In this document: positions 38,298-49,497 of the stretch, piece after piece
Numbering within the stretch: position 1 is the stretch's first letter
How the letters are laid out: each line of letters begins with the position of its first letter
Source of the DNA: Gymnorhina tibicen
Taxonomy: Eukaryota > Chordata > Aves > Passeriformes > Artamidae
NCBI GenBank assembly: GCA_013399875.1
Contig: VXAZ01008167.1
Coordinates: 2,942,534 to 3,006,533 of the forward strand
Direction: 5' to 3'
Length of the DNA: 64,000 bases
Notes under the pieces: generated by a model
The model's input: the letters and a program-made list of their open reading frames with translations, nothing else
The model's database searches: none
What the model was told of the DNA's origin: nothing
Made by a program: the position numbers and the translations under genes

Positions 38298-39666
38298 TGT
38301 AGCGGGTTCATTTCGTAAATAGGGCGGAAACACTAATTAAGTGTAGTGGTTTTGTTCACATTTCTTACTTTCTGTGAGATAAGAATTAGGAGGAATGCAA
38401 AGCAGGCTCTAAACTTTAAAGAATATAAAGAAGTTTATTAACAGAACTAAAAGAAAAAGGAATAATAAGGGTCAGAATAAACCTTCAGAACACTTCTCCT
38501 CCCCCCATCTTCCTCCCTCCTCCCACTTGCAACACAAAGACACAAACTTCAGATTATTTCAGTCAGTTTACCACCTCTATAATAGTCTTTCATCAGTTCA
38601 CTTAGGGAGAGGAGTCTCTTTTGCCCATTCTATGGGGCTTCTCCACAAGAAACAGTCTTCTCGTGGCTTCCAATGTCACAGCACAACAGCCGCCCAGGGT
38701 GGTTTTCTGCTGGCATGTGAAAAAGTCCCTTCCCTCAACTTACAGCTTTCCCCACAANNNNNNNNNNNNNNNNNNNNNNNNNNNNNNNNNNNNNNNNNNN
38801 NNNNNNNNNNNNNNNNNNNNNNNNNNNNNNNNNNNNNNNNNNNNNNNNNNNNNNNNNNNNNNNNNNNNNNNNNNNNNNNNNNNNNNNNNNNNNNNNNNNN
38901 NNNNNNNNNNNNNNNNNNNNNNNNNNNNNNNNNNNNNNNNNNNNNNNNNNNNNNNNNNNNNNNNNNNNNNNNNNNNNNNNNNNNNNNNNNNNNNNNNNNN
39001 NNNNNNNNNNNNNNNNNNNNNNNNNNNNNNNNNNNNNNNNNNNNNNNNNNNNNNNNNNNNNNNNNNNNNNNNNNNNNNNNNNNNNNNNNNNNNNNNNNNN
39101 NNNNNNNNNNNNNNNNNNNNNNNNNNNNNNNNNNNNNNNNNNNNNNNNNNNNNNNNNNNNNNNNNNNNNNNNNNNNNNNNNNNNNNNNNNNNNNNNNNNN
39201 NNNNNNNNNNNNNNNNNNNNNNNNNNNNNNNNNNNNNNNNNNNNNNNNNNNNNNNNNNNNNNNNNNNNNNNNNNNNNNNNNNNNNNNNNNNNNNNNNNNN
39301 NNNNNNNNNNNNNNNNNNNNNNNNNNNNNNNNNNNNNNNNNNNNNNNNNNNNNNNNNNNNNNNNNNNNNNNNNNNNNNNNNNNNNNNNNNNNNNNNNNNN
39401 NNNNNNNNNNNNNNNNNNNNNNGGCCACAGCCCGGCCCCCCCGGGCCCAGCGGCCAGGCCCGGCCCCCGCCGGGCCGAGCGGACACCCCAGGTACCTGCC
39501 CAAGGGCCGGAAGCAAGAGAGCGATTCCCGGGCGTGTTCGTATTTAAATGTGTTTTTTACAGAGGTGTGTCCAGCATTTTAAGTGGCTTAACAGAGTTGT
39601 CAATATTCAAATTAGCCAGCTGATTCGTTCTATCAGGTCTGGAGGAAGTTACAACAGCCCCTTACA
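38298..39666 (-). mobile_element. ERV LTR containing an assembly gap
   Basis: On the minus strand the right end begins TGTAAGGGGCTGTTGTAAC. It continues with a TATA-like 'cacatttaaatacg' near 39540 and a very GC-rich segment (39423-39520). The left end has AATAAA (38434-38439) and finishes 'gaacccgctaca'. The ends form an inverted match (TGTAGCGGG/TGTAAGGGG), and their order fits U3-R-U5 of one LTR. Between them are 665 N. Flanking 6-mers (GCCGTT left, AAAACA right) do not match, so it may be rearranged, the two ends may come from different copies, or a provirus may be collapsed in the gap. Confidence 0.78.
38758..39422. other. Assembly gap (665 N)
   Basis: A run of N only. The right border is extremely C/G-rich, which probably caused the break. 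Open frames spanning the N run are artefacts. True gap length is unknown. Confidence 0.99.
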
Positions 39667-42130
39667 AAAACATCACCTCCGTGGCTTGTGGAATTTTTTT
39701 CTCAACTAAAACTCCAAGCTGTGCTAATCCATGACACCGTTCCAGGTTACTAGTGAAGATGTCAAGAGCAGAAATAGTTGTTCTGTCCTTAAACTCACAT
39801 TATTGGGTACTCTGATACAAACCAACTTAAGTCTGTTTGAATTTTTTGAACAGTCTTTACATCTTTGTCAATCATCTGTTACCCATGTTCTCATGCCTGC
39901 CCCTTTCCTGACTCTCCTCTCTGCACAAGTCTCTTAAGTGCCAAATAAAAAACAAATCAGCGTGCATGTATCATTCTCCTCCCTTTGTAACTTCTGTGAA
40001 ATTCTCCACCATCATTCAGGCTTGCCATCTTTGAAAGCACCATCAGCTTCAATATCTCTTTTCCTTCAGTTTATCACCATGTGTTATTGCTTACTTTTAG
40101 CTCTCTCCCTTACCCCCTTTATCTCTGTTTCTTGGACAAACCTTTATATTCTTTTCTTGGGCAGCCTAGCACCCTTTTAGCAAAATTTCCTAACAAACTG
40201 GGTCTCTATGGCTGTGTAGAATGCCTGCTGTTCTGTCAGCCTTTTCTCTTCATGCACCAGTCTGCTGGTTTTCTCTGTCTTCAAAGTATTCCTCTAAACT
40301 CCCTTCTTTCATTAGGCTGATGTGTTTTAGCTGGACACAGATATAAGTGCATTAGAAAGGTTCATTATTAAGTACTGAAACACGTTCTGGGGATAAGACA
40401 TATAAAGTGCTGGGTTTGGATTATATTTCCAGTTCATATGAACTATAGTGCAATCAATCCATCCTGGCCTTGTGAAAGAAGGAATGTTACTGATCTGAAG
40501 AAATGGCTATAATGGAATAGAGAGTTCATAGCACTGACACAAGGACTAGAAAGCACCTTGAACATGTCTGTTGTGTCTGTCTGATCTCCCTTTTCAGAGG
40601 AAAAAATAAATCCTAAAGAAATTAAGGTTCTGCGTGGTGATAGCTCTGAACATACAGATGGCTTGAAGTATAGGGTTGCTGGAGCTGGTATGAAGCATTT
40701 TGAGTCACGTAGCTTCAGGCAATAATTTTTAGAGGCAAGGACATTGATATTAAAAAATAGGATAGTGTCAGAGCAGGGTTATCAGGAATCTCAAAATATT
40801 TATAAATGTTTTACATGCACATCCCTGCAGAGGCAAATTGAAAAAGGTGAAACAGATAAACAGCCAGGTGACAAACTACACTATCATCTGCCTATAAGAT
40901 TTCTGAACTGAGAGTTATAATTCACTGCCCTCTTTAGAACTTCAGGCCTTAAGGTTGGATAAGCTTTTTTCCCGCAGCTAATCAACACAATCAATTCAGA
41001 ATATGACTTTCATGGCTGACAACTGAAAACATTGCATGTTGCAGGTTTTGCACAGATATTGCCTGAACCATACTCACTGGGATCTGCAAGAATGTCTTTC
41101 TGGCACAGAAAATAAGTGGGTCTTTTCTTCTTACTGTACCTGCTTATTACAGAGAACAGAGTCAGGTACTCCTTAAATAAACAGGTGGGTTACTACAGCT
41201 GTCTGATGTGGAAGCATTAACTTTGTTCTCCTGTGCTTTCCCAACAGGTAGGGTTTACTGCACACGAGCACTGAGGGCAGAGCTGTTTTCTTGGTTTTAA
41301 TGTCATTACAAAATTAATAGAAAGGACTGCAGAGCCCAACCTGCTGTGTATATTTATCATGAGGACTAGGCTTTCACATTCACTGAAACAGTTTAGATTA
41401 CATGTTTCCACTTGAATTGGAACAGGAAGAGTTCTATTACACTGTCAAAGTATTATTTTTACAAACCTTCTGGTTTATTCATCTTCTTCACCACACAAAT
41501 AATGTCATTTTAGCCTATTTGTATTCCACCTACTGTTATGTGAAATTATTTCATGGATGGAGTGAATTTCAAATAAAATATGCATGAAATTAACTGTCTC
41601 CTTTCTCTCATTAACAGTAATAGCACTTACAGCAAATGATTCCCTATCCAGTGGGATTTTTTTAAAATAATAAATACTCAGCCCAATTTTATTAGGAAGC
41701 TCCATTTCCTCTAAAATTTTTGTAAAACTGACATATGAGTACATGACTAAGTGGCTTGCTGTGTGTGTGTTCGTTTGTGTGACTACTCACTTTGGCATGC
41801 TTATTTGAAATACTAATTGCAATAATTTCCCTGTTTCTTTTCCACAATAAAGTGCCCTTCAGAAAGAGCCTGTCAATTGCATCTTTTGCAGTTCTTTCAA
41901 CATAGAATGAGAGCAGGAAAACCAAACGTGGGCAATCTCCATGGAAGGAGTTTCCTATTCCACTTTGCCTCAAATTTGTATTAACCTATTTGAAACAGTT
42001 CAATAGCTCAAAATATTGTGTCAAACTCCTACTTCTTGTGACAGGTTAAGCTTTACATTCAGATTACCAGGTGGACGGATATTTTGAGAAATCAAGTCAT
42101 TCAGATGGTAAGAACTAGCTGTGGTGATAG
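39667..42130. other. Unique non-coding sequence
   Basis: About 2.5 kb without a recognised element. Short pyrimidine-rich stretches at 39900-40320 keep a few plus-strand frames open, but they show no domain and are Ser/Leu/Phe-rich, as expected from T/C-rich DNA. Confidence 0.5.
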
Positions 42131-42135
42131 CATGC

Positions 42136-42702
42136 TGTTCTGGTTTTGGCTGGTGCAGAGCCACTTTTCTTCACAGTGGCTGGTGTGGGACTATGTTTTG
42201 GATTTGTGCTGAACACAATGATGATAACAGAGTAGGGTTTACACAGAGCCAGGGCCTTTTCTGCTGTTCATGCTGGCATGCTGGTGAGGAGACTGGAAGT
42301 GCTTGAGATGCTGGGAGGATACACAGCCAGGACAGGTGACCCAAAATGACCAAAGGGATGTTCAATGCCATAGGACATCATACTTAGGATATAAAGTGAG
42401 GGGAAGAATGAAGAAGTGGGCGGTACATTTGGAGTCATAGCATTTGTCTTCCCAAGTCACACGTGATGGAGCCCTGCTGTCCTGGAGAGGGCAACACCTG
42501 CCTGCCCATGGGAAGCAGGAAATTCATTCCTTGTTTTGATTTGCTTGTGTGAGCAGCATTTGCTTTCCTTATTAAACTCCTTTTATCTCAACCCACAAGT
42601 TTTCTGTCTTTTTTCTTTCTGATTTTCTCCCTATCTCACTGGTGGAGGAGTGAGTGAGTAGCTGCCTGGGGCTTGGCTGCTGGCTGAGGTTAAACCACGA
42701 CA
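42136..42702 (+). mobile_element. ERVL-like solo LTR with perfect target-site duplication
   Basis: 567 bp from TGTTCTGGTTTTGGCTGGTG to 'gaggttaaaccacgaca', flanked by CATGC at 42131-42135 and 42703-42707. The exact 5-bp duplication fixes both ends and fits ERVL integration. A TATA box lies in 'aggatataaagtgagg' near 42390 and ATTAAA near 42572. It belongs to the same subfamily as the 30001 copy ('cacctgcctgcccatgggaag'). It is the best-preserved LTR here and the reference I used for the ends of the others. No internal ERV sequence remains. Confidence 0.96.
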
Positions 42703-42707
42703 CATGC

Positions 42708-43555
42708 AAAAGTGGTCACAGTGATTTCAGAAGAGGGGTAACTGTAAAAGCCTTATTCCTTTGGTAATGTCCATAGTCTACACAAAGAAGGGAAAAAAAT
42801 TTTTTTAATGTCCTGTGCCAGTCATGATTTGAACTGTGGCTGTTCTCTAACTGTGCCTGTACATCAAATGGGCCCCATGGCAGGCAGGCAAAGTGCAAGA
42901 GGTGATGTCCATCTGACAGGATTCTGCATGAGTGGAAACATACTTCTCTTCTTGGCTCTGTCTTAAAAATGTTAATTGTACTATCAAAAAGCCTAGAAGA
43001 TTGTGTTTTGCTCTGGAGTCCCTTAAGCAACACATATCTCAGACATAGATCACAAACACATCATTCGTAAGGAATGCATAACATAAGTGTGGATGAGCAG
43101 ACCTAGACCAATGCGGAGCACAAGTGACCAAATTCTGGTTGGCATATTTTATCATTTGTCAGTGGCTTGGAACAGAAGTTTTTACTGGCTTTTGGTTCTG
43201 TGGAGCAGCAGCTTGGTCATGCATTTGAGAATATGGGACTTAGTAGGCACTGCTGTCATATGATGACCCCTACAGAATTCAAGTACACGGCACTAGAAAT
43301 ATGGTGAGCAGCAAATTGTTTAATAATTGAACCAGTCAAGTGAAATTACTTGTTTTATGAGGTTCTTACTACATTCAAGCTTTGAAATATGAAGTTTCAC
43401 CAGTGTTATTAGGGCTTAAAATATGCCTACACATGTAGCAATAACATGGTGTAGAACCAAAACTTTAACATCTCATAGAAATTCATTAACAAAGATGTTT
43501 CTTGGTGATGACACGATGACACGAAGCTTTTGCAAACAAACTCAGACTGGTGAGT
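42708..43555. other. Unique non-coding sequence
   Basis: Short interval between two LTRs. A minus-strand frame of about 105 codons (43033-42716) shows no recognised domain. No RNA gene or promoter was identified. Confidence 0.5.
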
Positions 43556-43561
43556 GGGTAT

Positions 43562-44077
43562 TGTTGCGGTGGCTAAGTCCACAGTACACTCCCTGTGTTA
43601 CTATGAAGTGGTCTCTCCCCACACCACTGTGCCAGAAAGTTCTCCCTTTACTGAGACCCCACTGGCCCCGGGTCCCCCCCCCCCTTCCCCTCCCCCCCCC
43701 CATTGGCCCCTGTTATGTCACTCAACCTTGCCTCTATCCCCTAGTCCTCAGACTATTGGCTTCTGATGCTCTGCCCGCCCTGGGACCCTTCGGGATGAAA
43801 TCACGCGCGGGATTTTGTTCTTCGTTCTTTGCCTCTGTTCCCTTCGAGTGTGTTGGTTCCAATAAACGCCTCGGAACTGCACGCATACAACCCCTCTCAC
43901 CTTTTCGTCTCCGGTTCGCGCTTAGACTGTGTGTGTGAGTGGCTGTTTGCGACAACCTGCAGGGGTGAGATCGTGTGCACGCGTGGGTGCTGCCAGAGTG
44001 CTGCCTGAGCCTTCCCCAGGCTGAGGGACCCTGTGGAAAAAACGCGGCATCAATCCACTGACGCCTCCATCGCTAAA
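43562..44077 (+). mobile_element. Solo LTR, CpG-rich, related to the 35536 LTR
   Basis: The left end is TGTTGCGGTGGCTAAGTCCA, sharing GCTAAGTCCA at the same offset with the minus-strand LTR at 35536-36060. The hexamer GGGTAT occurs immediately before (43556-43561) and again at 44078-44083, suggesting a TSD that fixes a 516-bp element, close to the 525 bp of its relative. AATAAA is at about 43861, preceded by a C-only tract (43674-43701 nearly pure C) and followed by CpG-rich R-U5 sequence. The right terminus (CGCTAAA) lacks the canonical CA, so that boundary is less sure. The open frames across it are a by-product of C-rich composition. Confidence 0.75.
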
Positions 44078-44083
44078 GGGTAT

Positions 44084-47000
44084 ATGTTAGCAGTTTGGTT
44101 TTATTTTAACAGCAAAAAGACAGCAGAGAGTTTCACTTGCAAAAGTTTGCTCTTTCAGAACAGACAGTCCATCCCCTGCTCCGAGCATTGCTCAGTGGCC
44201 AGCTGCAGCATCACACATTATGTTAGGGTTTTCATGCACTTTTTGTGGATGGAGAAACTAGACTGGAAACAATCAAGTCCTGTGTGGTGCTGAGTGCTAC
44301 TTTACAAAAGTTTACCACTGTCCTGTAAGGTTAAAATCCACAGGAGGTAAAAACAGTGAAGTGGACATGGTTCGAGGCCTAATCATGAAATCTTGAGCCC
44401 AAGAGAATAAAGACAAATTTCCAGTTTTGAGACTGATTCAGCCTCTGAACTCTGGTGAGCAAATTTCAGTGGTGTCTTGCATCCTACCCACGAGGGACAA
44501 GCCTGACTGAGTCAGGTGGTTAAATCGAATGGAGTCCCATTGTGTTGCCAGAGCAACACAAAATTCAGGATGAAGACCATGACACATTTTGATTCCCCTC
44601 TATAAAATGTACAAAATAACACCTACTTCAGCAGATGCTGCTGAGTTAATTAACTAGTGTATGCATTCAAAGTGCTGAAGAAAAGCAGAGGTTTTATGCT
44701 TACTACCAATTTTTTATTATTACAGATAAGTATTTGAATAATAAATTTGTATATTAAATAGGAATTGAACACAGTGTTACAGCAATCAGTTTCCAAATTG
44801 TGTAGACAAATTGTGTAGACCAAAACTCACTCACTGGATTTCTTCATAGTGGATTGATTGCGGTTCTCCAAGTCTCAGTCTCATCCTTGGCATAGAGGTT
44901 GTAGGAACAGGATCGGAGATTTCCTTCTCTTCTGGACACAGGTTCAAAGCTGTAAAAGATAAATTTCCTTTGATGGCAACAAGATGTCTGCACCATACTG
45001 AGGTTTGTGGGAAGAGGGGCTGGCCTGCATATATATATGAAACAAGAGTCCTTTAGAATATCCTGTGACACTACAGTACCTCCCTGGCTTCACTGCCCTG
45101 CCAACTGGTGATCCTAACACTCCAGTCTAAGTGAGAAAGACTTTTAATATAAGAGACATTTAATCTGAAAGAACAGGCAATAATAGTGAATTGCTAGTTT
45201 TCTGTAAATAATGGTGAAAATAAAATATCTGTTAAAGCCTTGAACCAGCAGGTATTATGTCCATGTGATACTGCGTATATGCTTATGATGTCAGTACTCA
45301 AAGTTATTTTTGAGTAATTAATAATAGGCATGGATGTTACATTTCAATTACCTTTTCTCAGCTATATAGTGTGTAGTCTTATGGTTGTGTGTATTTAGGG
45401 ATTGTCTGCTGTTTGCCATCTTTATTTTTCGGCATGATATCTATTTCTGTGATATAACAATTCAGTGTAACATCTTTTACTCAAATGGTCTTGTTAAAAA
45501 AGAGATTGTTTAAGAAGTGAATAATTATTATTATGGGCAGCAAAATAAAATAAATTGGCTGCAGGAAGTGCTCTCTGTGAAAGAAAATTAGTTTGGTGTC
45601 TTTCCATTAAGTGTTTTTCACAGCCAGTGGATGGCTAAGTGCCCATTTGTCCTTGGAAATAAGTGTGACAAAAGAGGTTAGAACACAGCAGTTCTTCTTT
45701 GAGGAAGTTTTTGCCTAATAAGAATTCCTAATGAGAAAGATCAGGAATCCATCTGAGATGGTAATGGCACCCTATAAAAATATGTCACTTAAAAATCTCA
45801 AGTTTATGAAAATAGTAACTCATGACTTTTCTAGAAGATAAAGGAAAATCCTGCTTTCAGAGACCTACTTCTCCCAGCCTCACCTCCTTTTTTCTTTTAA
45901 AAGTAAGTCCACCTTAGACAAAAGAGATCCTAAAAGAGGACCTTTTATAAAGTTTATAGACAGATGAATTATGGAACTATGTGACTTGCTTTACATGTGA
46001 CATTTACAGCTTTGTTAAATGAAAATAAGGCTGTAAATGACAGAAAAAAAAAGATGGCATTGGTGATCTGTCTTTTCCTCTCATTGTATAAATATGGCTG
46101 GATTCTGTGGGATAGGAATGTGTGTATCCATAGACAAACAGAACATGTGTATGTCAGAAAAATGCATCAAATAACTTGTGCTGCACAGAAATGCTGGTGG
46201 GGGAATTTATTTTCTTGGTTAGTCACTTGATTATTCCCTATATTCACAGACATGAGCATTCCTGTCACAGACTTTCAATCATCATCTCCTTATAAATCCG
46301 ACATTGCATCTTCAAATGAACAAAGGAAGAAAGATAAACACATCAGCTGAAGGCAGCAAAAGTATGTGACCAGTTTATGGAAAATACAAGATGAAAACAT
46401 GAAGGAAAACAATTTACAGAGAGGTTGCATAATTTGCCAAATTCCAGCTACCAGCAGCTACATAGGGACCACTGGGCTGTGTTGCTCCACAGCAGACCTC
46501 TTCTACTTTTCCTTTTCAGAAACTGTAGTTAATTTTCTTGTCTCCTTGTTTATTTTCTGTAACCTCATGTTTTAGGTCTATAGCTTCTAATATTTCTTTC
46601 ACTCCTTTCATGAGATCTTCAATACAGTTGAGATTTATTCTTCAATGTTAAATATGTTTCAGAGAGGAAAATTATTTATATAGGCCATTGTACATTTTTT
46701 CAGAAGAAGCTTTTCAAAATGCCTCTTAAATGGCCATCTGTCTAACATAGTTGGTCCTTCTTCATTTAAACCCCTTGCCTGTAACTGAACAAGTAGAGAT
46801 TTGAACACAAAACATCACCAGAAGAGAAGAAAGTGGTGCATCAAATTTGGTAAACAAAATATAAAATCTTGAAGGTCAAGTGAGTTTTTTAAGTGTTGTA
46901 GCAGAGTTATAATTTTATGATCCAGAAAATATGTCTACAAAATTGAGAGACCTAAATAAATGACAGAGCAATAAATCATAATCTACTATTCTGCCTTAAT

Positions 47001-47866
47001 TAATTTCAGTGAAATTGCTGTGCAGAGTCATGGGATTGACTCTGCACAGCCCATGAAGAAATGACCTTCAGGCCCAAGAAGAAATTCAGTAAGTTACTAC
47101 TTTTTTGGACATGCTGGATACATTCATTAAGATTAGCAATTGCTTTTTATTATGGAAGTTGAATTCTTCAAGGCAAGCCATTGATTTATATTGTAGAAAT
47201 TGCTTTAACTTCTACTAAAAAGTGGATATATAAGTTATATATGGAAAAGAAAAACCCAAAACATCTGAATATGTATTTATATCCCAGTTTTATGTAAGAT
47301 TTTAATTTGAGTGGTGAAAAATGTTATTTTTCACTAGATTTCTTCAGATAGGTAATAGTCAACAAAGTTGGCTGATGGTTACTTTATGTATATAAACTAA
47401 CATAGCTTTAATTTTTGTGGTTTTGAAAAGAAAAGGAAGCAATGGGCATGAGGTACAGTATGGTAAAATTTGCTTTAATGTCAGGAAAAATCCCCACAAT
47501 TATGGTGTTCTCTATACACATAGAAAGCAAGTTTTGAATCAACAACAAATTAGCAGAAAACTTGGTGGGTTTACAAAACCCTTAACTTGTCAGGCTTTGA
47601 TTTTCACACTAAATATTTGTGTTCATCCAGGAGATTCAATAAGAGAACCAACACTACCATAACAAAAACTATGTTAATGGCCATGTTGTCTGAGCAGTTC
47701 CCTATTCATATTTTGCCTACAGCCATTCAGAGCTCATCTATAAATACGACCAGTCATTCCCATGTAATAAAACAACTGAGTGTCTGAAATATGAGTGAAA
47801 GAGAGATGCTTTGATTAAAACTTGCAGCTTGTAGTATACTCTTAAGGATGTTGTCCGGAAAAGATA
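44084..47866. other. Unique sequence, exon-like block near 44.9 kb
   Basis: No transposon recognised. It contains a 13-bp tandem duplication (44794-44819), a minus-strand exon-like block (44835-44949, see findings) and a perfect 14-bp-stem hairpin at 47017-47050. Other open frames are short and featureless. Confidence 0.5.
47017..47050. repeat. Perfect inverted repeat (14-bp stem, 6-nt loop)
   Basis: GCTGTGCAGAGTCA and its exact reverse complement are separated by TGGGAT. It lies in otherwise unremarkable single-copy sequence with no detectable transposon around it. Confidence 0.92.
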
Positions 47867-47950
47867 TAGTTACATATATATATATGTGAAAAAATTATAT
47901 ATGAACATATTCATAAATATATATATATATATATGGATATACACATATAC
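47867..47950. repeat. TA-rich microsatellite
   Basis: Interrupted (TA)n runs, the longest being ATATAT repeats around 47917-47934. They abut the truncated 5' end of the CR1 that starts at about 47950. Confidence 0.85.
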
Positions 47951-48812
47951 AAGCTGGAGAAATGGGCAGACAGGAACCTCATGAAGTTTAACAAAGGAAA
48001 AACACAAATCCCACATCTGGGGAGGAACCTCATGCACCAATATATGCTGGGCATGGCCCAGCTATAAAGCAGCTGTGCAGAAAAGGACCTGGGGATCATG
48101 GTGGACACCAAGGTGAACATGAGCCAGTAGTGTGTCCTTGCAGCTCTAATGGACTCCTCAGCTGCCTTAGGCAAAGCATTTCCAGCAGGTAAAGGGAGAT
48201 GATCCTTCCCCTCTATTCAGCGCTGGTGAGAAGACACTTGAGTACTGTGCACTTCTCAGGAGGGACATGAATATCATGAAGGGAATTCAGTCTCCAGGGA
48301 GAACGATGGAGGGACTGGAGCATCTCTCTTATGAGGAAAGCCTGGTAGAGTTGGGATGGTTCAGCCCAGAGAAGAGAAGGCTCAGAGGAACATAAATACA
48401 CAATAAATCTGTATAATGTATTTAACATGATGCAAATAATATAACATGAACATAAATGTAGGTAATATGTAATGAATTTATATAAATATCTGAAGGGAGG
48501 ATGTAAAGAAGACAGAGGCAGGCTCTTTTCAGTGCTGCTCATTGGCAGAATCAGAGGCACAAAAGGGGCAAAAAATGAAACACAGGACATTTCCTCTGAC
48601 CACACCTTTTTATTTTGAGGCTGGCTGGGCACTGGCACAGACTGCCCAGAGGTGTTGTGGACTGTCAATCCTTGGAGATATTCCAAAGCCATCTAGACAT
48701 GGTCCTGGACAATCAGTCTTAGATGGCCATGCTTGAACAGGGGCATTGGACCACATGGCCTCTGGAGGTCCCTTTGAGCCTCAGCTCTCCTGTGATTCTG
48801 CAGTTCTGTGAT
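47950..48812 (+). mobile_element. CR1 LINE, 3' portion including end of reverse-transcriptase ORF
   Basis: Plus-strand translation in broken frames gives KWADRNLMKFNKGKTQIPH, EKDLGIMVDTKVNMS and AALMDSSAALGKAF. Further on come SYEESLVELGWFSPEKRRL-like sequence and ILGDIPKPSRHGPGQSVLDGHA, in the order of the CR1 ORF2 C terminus. The element ends in 'ctgtgattctgcagttctgtga', a diverged form of the CR1 octamer tail. An AT-rich extra stretch at about 48392-48483 interrupts the coding homology. Stops and frameshifts make it inactive. It is truncated at its 5' end, as is typical. Confidence 0.93.
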
Positions 48813-49227
48813 ATGAGAGGGGTGGCACAGTACATTGCAGAAACTTGTTCCCTGGCTACAGGTTAGGAAACCACTCTTTTCACAGGAGTCACTAATATGC
48901 ATCTAATGGGAGACAAGAACAAGGAATTCAGATTAAATTGGAATAATTTTTTCCCAGATGCTATCCTCCACTTTCATATCCTCTAAGTCTTTCTGAAAGG
49001 GACGCTATTATCTTTCAGTAGGTTCTGAGATATGTTGACATTGCTACATTTTGCTTTCTGATTTTCTTTCCCTTAAAACTGGTGATGCAATGGCTGTGGG
49101 TAAATGTTTGGGCAATAAACTCACCTACATTTTTTCTGGAGATGGATCCACAGTTCTAAGAGAGAACTATAAGAAATTAATATGTTGCAGCTCTCTTTTT
49201 TTTTTTTTTTTTTAATTCTGTTTTAAA
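48813..49227. other. Spacer between opposing CR1 copies
   Basis: About 400 bp of unique sequence ending in a T run (49197-49213). No gene seen. Confidence 0.6.
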
Positions 49228-49497
49228 TCATAGAATTTTTTAGATTGGAAAAGACATGCGAGATCATTGAGTCCAACCATTAACCCACCACTGTCAATCC
49301 ACCACTAAATCATTTCCCCAAGTGCCACAGCTACACATCTTTTAAATACCTCCATGAATGGTGACCCAGCCACTTCCCTAGGCAGCCTGTTCCAATGCTT
49401 GACAACTCTTTCTATAAAGGAATTGTTCCTAATATCCAATTTAAACCTCCCCTGGCACAAGCTGAGGCTGTTTCTTCTTGTCCTGTCATGTGTTGAG
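49228..49497 (-). mobile_element. CR1 LINE, 3'-terminal fragment
   Basis: Begins on the plus strand with 'aatcatagaatt', 'gattggaaaagacatgcgagatcattgagtccaacc' (split here) and continues through 'ggcagcctgttccaatgcttgacaac', the reverse complement of the CR1 end. The 3' end faces the 3' end of the 47950 copy, so the pair is tail to tail, about 415 bp apart. It stops abruptly after 'ttcttgtcctgtcatgtg'. Confidence 0.92.

Noticed and set aside
38527..39582. Open frames of 258-351 codons crossing the N run on both strands
   Set aside because: More than half of each is unknown bases; they exist only because N cannot form a stop, and the visible parts are LTR sequence.
40000..40320. Overlapping Leu/Phe/Ser-rich frames that look like membrane segments
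   Set aside because: The plus strand is pyrimidine-rich here, which gives hydrophobic translations by composition alone.
43423..43938. 171-codon plus-strand frame
   Set aside because: It crosses the left LTR boundary and a C homopolymer giving Pro-rich translation; no start context or domain.
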